Assembly: GCA_045531685.1 (NCBI GenBank)
Contig: JAZSEL010000156.1
Location: 1 to 13,616, forward strand
Reading direction: 5' to 3'
Origin: RGIG8767 sp045531685
GTDB lineage: Bacteria; Bacillota; Clostridia; Lachnospirales; Lachnospiraceae
Length of the DNA stretch: 13,616 nt
Part shown: piece after piece, positions 4,982-11,841 of the stretch
Layout of the letters: every line of letters starts with the position of its first letter
Numbering within the stretch: the stretch's first letter is position 1
The notes under the pieces: model-generated
Databases searched by the model: none
Seen by the model: the letters and a program-made list of their open reading frames with translations, nothing else
What the model was told of the DNA's origin: nothing
Position numbers and translations under genes: made by a program

Positions 4982-6004
4982 TTATCTTGGCGGCTCTAAA
5001 AATCTCTTTTCATCATCATTGATGATGACTTTCTCATTGCCGTCCGTAGTGGTACCGATTACCTCTGCAAAAATCCCTTCCGCTGCCAGTGCTTCCACTA
5101 ACGCCCGGCCTTCGCTTGTTACCATGAGTAACGCTCCGTCTGAACGGATCTCGTAAGGATTATAGCCGAAAAACTCGCAAACTTCCACAGTTTCCTGCTT
5201 AATCGGTATTTTCTTTATATCAACTTGTAGTCCAACACCAAACCGCTCACCCAGTTCCCAAAGGGCACCAAAGATTCCACCTCCGGCAACATCGTGCATT
5301 GCGGTGACGCCGGACTTAATGGCGGTGGCAGCCTCCGGAATAATGGAATAATACTGTTCCAGATTCTGTGCTGATTTAATGAAAAATAATGGGTATCGGG
5401 TCAATAACTCTTCTTCTCTTTCCTGTGCAAGACGGGAAGACTCACTGATTCCAATCCATTTTGTCATAACGATTTCCTGACCCGGTGTAACTTCCGTACC
5501 ATTACTGCGGGCGGTTGCTTTTTCCGCTTTCTCATTTGTTACGGAAACGGTCTGTTTCCATCCCAACGCCGTAACAGAAACTATCGGTGTCGTAATCTCA
5601 GGAAGAACTTCTGTATGCCCTCCACTAATGGTTACTTTCAACGTTTCTGCAGTCTCACAAGCCGCTTCCATGATTCTCTTAAGTGCAATTTCACGGTAGC
5701 GCTCCGGAAGCATAATATGTAACTGCACGGCAAACGGAACTGCACCACCGGCCGCCAAATTGTTGGTGGCACGCATAATGGCGTGGGCCGCAACCCTCGG
5801 ACTTTTCTCCCCGGATACGGACGCAGTTGCTACTGCAAGCTCTGCCTTTTCCGTGGATTTTCCGCTATTTACCGCTTCTATTTTTGAAAAAAAGGCGCAG
5901 TCTGCCCCTACAGCTGCGCCTCTACATTCTACATCATTATTTGGTTGTAAATACTTTAATACCGAACGCTTTAAAATCGGTTCGGATACTTTTCCTATTT
6001 TCAT
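4982..6004 (-). CDS. AIR synthase-related protein (HypE/PurM-like)
   Basis: A 340-residue protein of the PurM/HypE/ThiL/SelD ATP-binding superfamily. The N-terminal half has 'MKIGKVSEPILKRSVLKYL' and 'AVGADCAFF' (31-39); the middle has 'ATNNLAAGGAVP' (79-90) and 'SGGHTEV' (127-133); the C-terminal half has 'AAIKSGV'-like and 'MHDVAGGGIFGALWEL' (236-251), typical of HypE relatives. Members normally phosphorylate or dehydrate a substrate with ATP. The Asp in the usual 'TD' and 'ND' metal-binding positions appear replaced ('ATASV' at 59-63, 'TNNL' at 80-83), so classic HypE chemistry is doubtful, and no hyp genes are near. A loop of about 20 residues (155-175) looks inserted. The ATG at 6004 is chosen for AAGGA 8 bases upstream. 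It follows the VanW-type gene after 53 bases with no terminator: probable operon. Confidence 0.82.
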   Translation of the reverse strand: MKIGKVSEPILKRSVLKYLQPNNDVECRGAAVGADCAFFSKIEAVNSGKSTEKAELAVATASVSGEKSPRVAAHAIMRATNNLAAGGAVPFAVQLHIMLPERYREIALKRIMEAACETAETLKVTISGGHTEVLPEITTPIVSVTALGWKQTVSVTNEKAEKATARSNGTEVTPGQEIVMTKWIGISESSRLAQEREEELLTRYPLFFIKSAQNLEQYYSIIPEAATAIKSGVTAMHDVAGGGIFGALWELGERFGVGLQVDIKKIPIKQETVEVCEFFGYNPYEIRSDGALLMVTSEGRALVEALAAEGIFAEVIGTTTDGNEKVIINDDEKRFLEPPR

Positions 6005-6057
6005 AACCAAATATCCTTACATTACTACTCTTTTGTCAGCTTACTTCTTTGAAGCTC

Positions 6058-7566
6058 TTAAATCTCCGGTGCTACTTCCGCCACCGGTGCAGATGCCTCA
6101 ACTCCCGGTTCCGGAGCCGGTGCTGCCTGCGCTGCCAGTGCTCCTGCTACCGCACATACATGGTCAATGCTTCCTGTAGCAATAGCCGCCTGGAGCTGAT
6201 TGTACGCATCCGGATTACCCGTTGCCACACCTACGGAAACGGTTCTTGGCACCATCTTGTAGGTACTCTTATTTACTACCTCGCGACTTACTTCTACATC
6301 GTTTTCATAGGTTACTTTTACCAACCGTGTCTTATAGCCTACGTGGGCTGCCTGAATCTTGGTATAACCAATTGGTTGGTCTGCTACCTGAATAATGTTC
6401 TCCGTAGTCGGCTGAATGGTCTCCAACACTTCACTGACATATTCCACCCTACGGCCTGCACTTCTTGTCTCTACACCATAGATATTGAAAGTTACCAATC
6501 TCTCCGGTGTTGCAATTCCCTCTACATAGATTGGGAAATCCGTATTATTGGTAAAACAGAAATCCTTACCGGCAGACTCAGCAATTGCCGCATCTGCTGA
6601 AAGAGGAACATATGCTACACTCATGGAATGATTGCTACGCTGTGATACCTCTAACTCTGCTTTTAAGACTGCATTATATAATGTAGTCGATACCTGACAA
6701 ATACCACCACCAAGACTATCCACAACCAAACCATTCAAATAGGAACCTGCCATCTGATATCCGTTGGCTACGCTAAACGGTGTTACCAGCTCCAAGGTAG
6801 AAAGGGTCTCCCCCGGATATAATGTTACCCCATTCAGAAGTCGGGTTCCGTTCTCCACATTGGCAACTCGTGCCGCTGCAGATGTCGTATAAGAAGTCGT
6901 ATAACTTCCTAATACATCCTTAACCTTAGAAAGCTCTGCTACTGAACCCTTTGGCTCTTCAACTTCGATAGGGAGTGTCAGTGCAGTCTCTTTTCCATTC
7001 CACTGATACATAATGTAATCGTAAATAGTAGAAGTCGCCTTTGCACTGTCAATATACAGACCTTCCTGTCCTTCTACGATGGTAAATGCACCACCACTTC
7101 TTTTCAGTTCAAAATCAACAGCCGCCTGATTGTAATCCATACATTTTTCTTCGACAAGCTGCTGAATCATATTCTTATCATAAGAGTATGTAGTATTTAC
7201 CACATAATTTTCGCGCTCCAAATCCTTTCTGAATTTGTAACGCTCAATAATATTTCCAACTTTTCCCAGCTCAGAAACTTCATCTATAATCTCCGGATTA
7301 CTCCATGTAATTCCCAAGTCCGCCGGTGTAATCACCACTTCGTTGTCATTTACACATTTTAATGTGATTGGTGTAGCTGCTTTTGCACTAACCATCTCAT
7401 TCACTGCAGCTTTAGCTTCTGCCGCTGTCATACCGGACACATCAATTCCGTCTACATAAATACCGGTTAAGATGCGGTCCTCTCCTTTGGCCTGCACCTG
7501 TATTCCACTGCCAAAGATACTGAAAAATACGGCAACTGCAAATAACGTTCCCAGTAATTTTTTCAT
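6058..7566 (-). CDS. Secreted VanW/G5 domain protein
   Basis: A 502-residue exported cell-envelope protein. Residues 1-26 are a signal peptide (MKK, hydrophobic core, cleavage near 'VQA-KG'). About 32-200 match the repeated YoaR/PG_binding_4-type region ('GIYVDGIDVSGMTAAEAKAAV'). About 230-350 are the VanW domain with its hallmark 'GGGICQVSTTLYNAVLKAEL' (286-305) and 'RSNHSM' (310-315). About 380-448 form a G5 domain ('VGYKTRLVKVTYENDVEVSREVV'). The end (about 475-502) is an Ala/Pro/Glu tail ('QAAPAPEPGVEASAPVAEV') like a wall-spanning or disordered linker, with no LPXTG motif. VanW proteins associate with peptidoglycan, but their reaction is unknown; vancomycin resistance should not be inferred. 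ATG at 7566 has AGGAG 8 bases upstream. Confidence 0.92.
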   Translation of the reverse strand: MKKLLGTLFAVAVFFSIFGSGIQVQAKGEDRILTGIYVDGIDVSGMTAAEAKAAVNEMVSAKAATPITLKCVNDNEVVITPADLGITWSNPEIIDEVSELGKVGNIIERYKFRKDLERENYVVNTTYSYDKNMIQQLVEEKCMDYNQAAVDFELKRSGGAFTIVEGQEGLYIDSAKATSTIYDYIMYQWNGKETALTLPIEVEEPKGSVAELSKVKDVLGSYTTSYTTSAAARVANVENGTRLLNGVTLYPGETLSTLELVTPFSVANGYQMAGSYLNGLVVDSLGGGICQVSTTLYNAVLKAELEVSQRSNHSMSVAYVPLSADAAIAESAGKDFCFTNNTDFPIYVEGIATPERLVTFNIYGVETRSAGRRVEYVSEVLETIQPTTENIIQVADQPIGYTKIQAAHVGYKTRLVKVTYENDVEVSREVVNKSTYKMVPRTVSVGVATGNPDAYNQLQAAIATGSIDHVCAVAGALAAQAAPAPEPGVEASAPVAEVAPEI

Positions 7567-7631
7567 TCATTTTCTCCTCTATTACAAAAAACAAACACCA
7601 TGTTCCCTGTCCCATCCCTGTGTATCAACAC

Positions 7632-7660
7632 TTCACAAGGCCGGTTCTTAGGTTTATAAT
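7632..7660 (+). promoter_or_regulatory. Plus-strand promoter candidate for the TPR-like gene
   Basis: TTCACA (7632-7637, one mismatch to TTGACA) and a perfect TATAAT (7655-7660) are 17 bases apart. Transcription would start near 7667 and make a leader of about 160 nt before the ribosome binding site of the gene at 7829. That leader is antisense to the whole small membrane-protein gene at 7654-7761. Confidence 0.5.
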
Positions 7661-7761
7661 AAATAAGGCACAACCATGGTCAAAATCATGGTTAAAACAA
7701 CAACCAGAATGATAACGGAAGAAACCACCTTACGTGTCTTTTTGTTGTTCATATTAAACAT
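7654..7761 (-). CDS. Small single-pass membrane protein, 35 residues
   Basis: A short minus-strand frame from ATG at 7761 to TAA at 7654-7656. GTAAGG lies 8 bases before this ATG; an in-frame ATG at 7767 is too close to it. The protein starts 'MFNMNNKKTRKVV', a basic cytoplasmic head, and ends in a continuous hydrophobic segment of about 22 residues ('VSSVIILVVVLTMILTMVV') and 'PYLL'. Such a basic head plus one helix predicts a membrane-inserted protein with the N-terminus inside. Small proteins of this look are common in Lachnospiraceae, but I know no function. It is followed after 87 bases by the VanW/G5 gene and may share its transcript. A minus-strand promoter is placed correctly upstream. 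Reality of the gene is supported by ribosome binding site, promoter and composition together. Confidence 0.66.
   Translation of the reverse strand: MFNMNNKKTRKVVSSVIILVVVLTMILTMVVPYLL
7656..7683 (-). promoter_or_regulatory. Possible internal promoter for the VanW/G5 gene
   Basis: On the minus strand TTGACC (7678-7683) and TATTAT (7656-7661) are 16 bases apart, inside the 3' end of the small membrane-protein gene and about 90 bases before the VanW ATG. Its -10 overlaps the plus-strand TATAAT at 7655-7660, so the two promoters could not be occupied together. Confidence 0.4.
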
Positions 7762-7820
7762 ATTCATCACCTTACTTTCATACAAAATCAACAAAGCACC
7801 ATCAATACTACTGAAAGGAT

Positions 7821-7850
7821 ATTATACTATGAAATTCCCCATTTTGGCAA
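7821..7850 (-). promoter_or_regulatory. Promoter of the small membrane-protein gene
   Basis: On the minus strand TTGCCA (7845-7850, one mismatch) and a perfect TATAAT (7821-7826) are 18 bases apart. Transcription would begin near 7814, about 53 nt before the ATG. The promoter straddles the ribosome binding site and start codon (7829) of the plus-strand gene. Confidence 0.5.
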
Positions 7851-8446
7851 GTTTTCTGGTCTTTATTGTCATCGTAGCAATTTTTAACAAAAGAACCACT
7901 AATATCCACAAAAAACGCAACGAAGAATACTGGGAGCGGGAACGCAAGTCCAATTTTGTAAGAAAAAAGTCTTTGGATGATTTGGACTATATCTCCATTC
8001 CCTTTTCTTCCTTCCCGATGGCTATTGCAGCGGAGGATGAAACCATTGCCTCTTGCCATAAAGAACTGGAATCCCTTCGGGACGAAAAAATCGTCAATTT
8101 TACCGGATACAGCAATACGGATTTAAAATTGGAATATGGTACCGCTAACATTAACGTCTTATCCCAGTATGACCAGAATTACACCTTATTTGTGCGTACT
8201 CTCCATTCCTGGGGAAGCCGTTTACATGAACTGGGATATAAGGATGAGGCACTTACCGTTTTGGAATATGCCATTGCTACCCGTACAGATATCAGTGGGA
8301 CTTACTATCTGGCGGCGTCCATTTACCATGAAAAAAGTCAGCCTGATAAAATCAAGCATCTTCTCTTTGTGGCGGATACCTTACAATCAGCCATGAAGGG
8401 GCCTATCGTCCGTACTCTGAAAGAATCCTATCCAGATATCGGCTAG
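7829..8446 (+). CDS. Membrane-anchored protein with TPR-like helices, unknown function
   Basis: The only clear plus-strand gene here; 205 residues from ATG 7829, chosen because AAAGGA lies 9 bases upstream. The frame is open back to 7676, but no ribosome binding site supports an earlier start and that stretch is antisense to a better-supported small gene. Residues 4-19 are one hydrophobic segment ('PILASFLVFIVIVAIF') followed by a basic, charged stretch (21-50), so the bulk should be cytoplasmic on an N-terminal anchor. Residues about 115-200 are amphipathic helices with TPR-like spacing ('SWGSRLHELGYKDEALTVLEYAIA', then 'GTYYLAASIYHE'), usual for protein-protein contact. The gene ends inside the last 44 bases of the convergent exonuclease gene. 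I do not recognise a named family. Confidence 0.82.
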   Translation: MKFPILASFLVFIVIVAIFNKRTTNIHKKRNEEYWERERKSNFVRKKSLDDLDYISIPFSSFPMAIAAEDETIASCHKELESLRDEKIVNFTGYSNTDLKLEYGTANINVLSQYDQNYTLFVRTLHSWGSRLHELGYKDEALTVLEYAIATRTDISGTYYLAASIYHEKSQPDKIKHLLFVADTLQSAMKGPIVRTLKESYPDIG

Positions 8447-9143
8447 CCTCATTCTTGGTCAGGCATTCCACATTATACTCCGGAACTATTTTATGCTGTT
8501 CCTGCATCCGATATAACCGTTCTTTTTGGGCCTTGGTCGCAGGGCCCTCTTTTTTTATCTTATAAACCAGTTGATACGGCTGAAAAATCTTATTCTTTGA
8601 TGTGGTCTCATCCTTGGCATCCCCAAATTCTTCCCAAAGCTTTTGATAAAGCAAAGCAGTTGCTCTGGCATCTTCTTCTGCCTTATGGGCATCCAACGGA
8701 ATCCCGTAATAACTACATAGCGCACCCAGACTACGGCTTTCCAAACCGGTCAGAAAGGTTCTTGCAATCTTTAAGGTATCGATTCCTTTTTTCTCAAAAC
8801 CCCTTTCCTTTATCCATTTGGTGCTCATGCTGTTAAGAACACTTCTCTTTAAAAAGGCAAAATCAAAGGAAATATGATGCGCCATTAACACATCCTCACC
8901 AATAAATTCAAGCACTTCCTCACATACATCCGCAAACTGTGGTGCATCTTTTACCATCTCACCCGTTATTCCCGTAAGCTCCGTAATCCTCTCCGGAACG
9001 ACCCTGCCCGGATTCAGATATCTGTGGTATACGGCAACTTCCTTTCCCTCACGGAAACGGACTGCCGCTATTTCTATAATCCGGTCCTCTTTTGGCAAAA
9101 GACCCGTTGTTTCCAAATCTATGGACACAAAATCCTTAATCAT
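8403..9143 (-). CDS. DEDDh 3'-5' exonuclease, DnaQ/PolC-epsilon type
   Basis: A 246-residue protein whose first ~175 residues are a DnaQ-type exonuclease that removes nucleotides from 3' ends using two metal ions. ExoI is 'SIDLETTG' (Asp9, Glu11), ExoII is 'HHISFDFAFL' (Asp94), ExoIII is 'HKAEEDARAT' (His153, Asp158): all five DEDDh residues are present. The C-terminal ~45 residues ('ATKAQKERLYRMQEQHK' then 'LTKNEASRYLDRIL') form a separate small helical module joined by a Lys-rich linker; its role is unknown, perhaps nucleic-acid or protein binding. It is too small for PolC itself and has no helicase or nuclease partner domain. Start ATG at 9143 has only a weak GGGA nearby. It lies 40 bases after nth, probably in the same transcript. 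Its last 44 bases overlap the plus-strand gene. Confidence 0.88.
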   Translation of the reverse strand: MIKDFVSIDLETTGLLPKEDRIIEIAAVRFREGKEVAVYHRYLNPGRVVPERITELTGITGEMVKDAPQFADVCEEVLEFIGEDVLMAHHISFDFAFLKRSVLNSMSTKWIKERGFEKKGIDTLKIARTFLTGLESRSLGALCSYYGIPLDAHKAEEDARATALLYQKLWEEFGDAKDETTSKNKIFQPYQLVYKIKKEGPATKAQKERLYRMQEQHKIVPEYNVECLTKNEASRYLDRILSEYGR

Positions 9144-9183
9144 TTCCCATGTAAGCAGACAATTTCTCTGCCATCCTTCCCAT

Positions 9184-9837
9184 TTACTTCTTCGAACTCT
9201 TCTTTACTTTTTTTCCCGCACTTGGACACAATTCCTTTAAGAAACACTCCTCACAGCTTGGGGTCGGTGCCTTACAAATGGTTCTTCCCAGACGAATCAA
9301 ATGTATATTGCAAAGTATCCAGTGGTCCTTAGGCAATTTTTTCATTAGGTCAAACTCAATCTTTACCGGATCTGTTTCCTTGGTAAAACCTAATTTGTTA
9401 GAAATTCTTTTTACATGAGTATCCACCACAATACTCGGTTCATGGAAAATATTTCCACGGATCACGTTGGCAGTTTTTCGCCCAACACCTGCTAGGGCGG
9501 TAAGGGATTCTATATCGGATGGAACTTCTCCGTCATACTTTTCCATCAATGTCTTACAACAAGCTATAATGTTCTTTGCCTTATTATGGTAAAATCCGGT
9601 AGAATGAATATCCTTCTCCAGCTCTTTTAAATCCGCGTCCGCAAAAGCCTGTACGCTCGGGAACTTTACAAATAAATCCTTAGTAACTATGTTTACCCTG
9701 GCATCTGTGCACTGGGCACTGAGCATGGTGGCAATAAGCAACTGCCACGCATTTTCATGGTTCAGATAACAAACATACTCTGTTCCGTATTCCTGATCTA
9801 GGGCGTCTAAAATCGCCATGATTTTCTTACTCGCCAT
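9184..9837 (-). CDS. nth: Endonuclease III (DNA glycosylase/AP lyase)
   Basis: A 217-residue bifunctional base-excision repair enzyme that removes oxidised pyrimidines and nicks the abasic site. The helix-hairpin-helix 'LAGVGRKTANV' (115-125) carries the catalytic Lys121, 'VVDTHVKR' has the catalytic Asp139, and the C-terminal [4Fe-4S] loop is exactly C-x6-C-x2-C-x5-C (Cys188, 195, 198, 204). 'MLSAQCTDARVN' (38-49) is the family's conserved N-terminal segment. Length is normal (E. coli Nth is 211). A Lys-rich tail ('GKKVKKSSKK') ends the protein. ATG 9837 has AGAGGA about 7 bases upstream. It sits between a radical SAM gene (72 bases upstream) and a DEDDh exonuclease gene, giving a DNA-repair flavour to this transcript. 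Confidence 0.96.
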   Translation of the reverse strand: MASKKIMAILDALDQEYGTEYVCYLNHENAWQLLIATMLSAQCTDARVNIVTKDLFVKFPSVQAFADADLKELEKDIHSTGFYHNKAKNIIACCKTLMEKYDGEVPSDIESLTALAGVGRKTANVIRGNIFHEPSIVVDTHVKRISNKLGFTKETDPVKIEFDLMKKLPKDHWILCNIHLIRLGRTICKAPTPSCEECFLKELCPSAGKKVKKSSKK

Positions 9838-9908
9838 GGTGCTTCCTCTTTCTGTCTAATACATATAAATGTACTTCTTCGGTTCCAACCCCGAATTCTC
9901 ATCCGAAT

Positions 9909-11741
9909 TTATAGTAACACATACCGGCAATCCTTTGTAATTACACTTCGCTCCTTGTAATCAAACAATACCGGCTGCGGCATCTTTAATCTGCGATTAC
10001 CAATTTCCTTCACATCCGCAATTGTCCTATCCCATACCGGATAGCGGAAAAACTCCACATGGGTCATCTTTGCCATCTGCTTACTATCGTACATCTCGTA
10101 TCCCGGTAAAACCAGCCGCTCCTCTTCTTCCTTTTGATAAAACTCACGTAAGTACGTCTTATATTCGGAATTATCCTTCGCAAAAGAAGGTGCTGTTTTC
10201 ATATTTTCCCTAAGATAACAATCAAAGAGCAGATATTCCCGCGTTACCTCTGTCATCGTTTCCACTGTCTGTAAATCATACTTCCTTTTCAGGAAATATT
10301 CCCGCACAAGCTCCAGCAAATGTTCATAGTGGGCGATTCTCTTAGCTGCTGCCACCGGATATCCCTTGTATTCATAAAAACCTGCCAGATGCTCATATAA
10401 CAAGAACGCGTCCTCAAATATACTTTCCAAAAAGCGGATGGTATGAGAAAACTGCCCGCTGTTATAGAACAGCTCCACCATTTCCTCTATTTTCTTTAAA
10501 CGGATTACATCATCATAGGAGAGCCATTTGGTATACAACACCTCATAAGGTGGTGTCTTACGGTATCCTATGCCATATTCTTCTGCCTGTGCCTCCATAG
10601 CAGAACCCTTTAACACCTTCAAAAAGCCCAATTGAAGCTGCTCCGGCTCCATGGCATACACATCATTGAAGGACTTGTGGAACGACTCATAATCTTCGTA
10701 AGGAAGCCCTGCAATCAAATCCAAATGCTGATGAATATTCTTGCCAGCATTTACCCGCTCAACTGCATCCTTAAGTTTACATAAGTCCATGCTGCGATTG
10801 ATTGCATGGATTGTTTCTTCATTTGTGGATTGAACACCAATCTCCAACTGCACAAGTCCTTCCCGCATGGAATTTAACAATGCAATCTCATCATCCCTTA
10901 ACAAATCAGCTGATATCTCAAAATGAAAATTGGTAATTCCGTTATCATGCTCCTTAATAAATTTCCACACAGCCATGGCATGTTCATGCTTGGCGTTAAA
11001 GGTACGGTCAATAAATTTAACCTGCGGGACTTTATTGTCTAAAAAGAATTGCAATTCCTTTTCTACGATTCCCATACTGCGGAAGCGAAGCTGTTTATCA
11101 ATGGATGACAAACAATACTTACAACGGAACGGACAACCGCGGCTACTCTCATAATAAATAATCCGATTTTCAAAATCCTTCAAATCGCTATACAAGAACG
11201 GAATCTCGTCCAGCGCAAGACATTCCCTCTCTGCCGTAAAACCGGATGGAAGATATAATCCGGCAATCTCTTCAAGAGCCATTGGGCTCGAGTTGCCATT
11301 CTTTATCTCTCCCACATGCCCATTTTCTCTAAAAAGATACCACTGTACTAATTCTACAAAAGTCTGCTCCCCTTCTCCAATCATAATTCCTGCCAGATAT
11401 GGGAACTTTTGTAACAATTTATCCGGATGAAAGGACACCTCCGGTCCACCCAGCCATATCGGAAGCATCGGGCATACTTGATGAATATCCTCTATCAATT
11501 CCTGCACCATGGCAAAATTCCAGATATAGCAGGAAACTGCCAATACATCCGGCTTCTTTTTATAAATATCCGCCTCAATATCCGCAAGCTGCTGATTAAT
11601 GGTATATTCCGCTATTTGTATATGTTCACGCAAGGATACTCCATTATCATCCGCAAACTTTCCTGCATATGCTGCTAAAGAATGAATTGCCGGATTGGAA
11701 TGGATATACTTTGCATTTATTCCAACAAGTAAAATGTTCAT
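9909..11741 (-). CDS. B12-binding domain radical SAM protein, DUF4080 type
   Basis: A 610-residue cytoplasmic enzyme. Residues about 1-135 form a Rossmann-like B12-binding domain ('MNILLVGINAKYIHSNPAIH', 'PDVLAVSCYIWN', 'LGGPEVSF', 'IGEGEQTF'). About 195-420 are the radical SAM barrel with 'SRGCPFRCKYCLSS', where Cys203, Cys207 and Cys210 bind the [4Fe-4S] cluster that cleaves S-adenosylmethionine; 'LEIGVQSTN' and 'DLIAGLPYE' are typical SAM-contact segments. The remaining ~190 residues match the DUF4080 extension by layout and ending. Substrate unknown; relatives are usually annotated only as B12-binding radical SAM or putative methyltransferases. ATG 11741 has GAGGAG 9 bases upstream. First gene of the probable transcript with nth and the exonuclease. 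Confidence 0.92.
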   Translation of the reverse strand: MNILLVGINAKYIHSNPAIHSLAAYAGKFADDNGVSLREHIQIAEYTINQQLADIEADIYKKKPDVLAVSCYIWNFAMVQELIEDIHQVCPMLPIWLGGPEVSFHPDKLLQKFPYLAGIMIGEGEQTFVELVQWYLFRENGHVGEIKNGNSSPMALEEIAGLYLPSGFTAERECLALDEIPFLYSDLKDFENRIIYYESSRGCPFRCKYCLSSIDKQLRFRSMGIVEKELQFFLDNKVPQVKFIDRTFNAKHEHAMAVWKFIKEHDNGITNFHFEISADLLRDDEIALLNSMREGLVQLEIGVQSTNEETIHAINRSMDLCKLKDAVERVNAGKNIHQHLDLIAGLPYEDYESFHKSFNDVYAMEPEQLQLGFLKVLKGSAMEAQAEEYGIGYRKTPPYEVLYTKWLSYDDVIRLKKIEEMVELFYNSGQFSHTIRFLESIFEDAFLLYEHLAGFYEYKGYPVAAAKRIAHYEHLLELVREYFLKRKYDLQTVETMTEVTREYLLFDCYLRENMKTAPSFAKDNSEYKTYLREFYQKEEEERLVLPGYEMYDSKQMAKMTHVEFFRYPVWDRTIADVKEIGNRRLKMPQPVLFDYKERSVITKDCRYVLL

Positions 11742-11760
11742 GGACTTTCTCTCCTCGTTC

Positions 11761-11798
11761 TATACTGAGAGTATACTCCTGTAAAAGAATCACAGCAA
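11761..11798 (-). promoter_or_regulatory. Promoter and palindrome in front of the radical SAM - nth transcript
   Basis: On the minus strand TTGCTG (11793-11798) and TATACT (11770-11775) are 17 bases apart, with a start expected near 11763. The -10 is one arm of a perfect 15-base inverted repeat, TATACT-GAG-AGTATA (11761-11775), covering the -10 and transcription start. This is where a repressor would bind. The -35 is only a half match. Confidence 0.45.
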
Positions 11799-11800
11799 CA

Positions 11801-11831
11801 TAAAATGGCGGGTAGAAAACCCGCCATTTTA
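11801..11831 (-). terminator. Intrinsic terminator after the aldo/keto reductase gene
   Basis: A perfect 13-bp stem (TAAAATGGCGGGT, 11801-11813, with its complement 11819-11831) closes a 5-base loop, 10 bases after the reductase stop. The GC-rich core is flanked by A on one side and T on the other, so on the minus strand the stem ends in ATTTTA. It isolates the reductase from the radical SAM transcript. Confidence 0.85.
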
Positions 11832-11841
11832 TTAATAAAAA

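Noticed and set aside
6049..6600. 183-codon plus-strand open frame opposite the VanW/G5 gene
   Set aside because: It is antisense to a clear domain-bearing gene, has no ribosome binding site, and its Cys/Arg/Leu-rich composition is typical of a shadow frame.
6058..7566. Vancomycin resistance determinant (vanW)
   Set aside because: The VanW domain is widespread in Clostridia surface proteins; no vanHAX, vanRS or other resistance genes are present.
7676..7828. N-terminal extension of the plus-strand TPR-like protein by 51 codons
   Set aside because: There is no ribosome binding site at the upstream ATGs; AAAGGA fits the ATG at 7829, and the stretch is antisense to a better-supported small gene.
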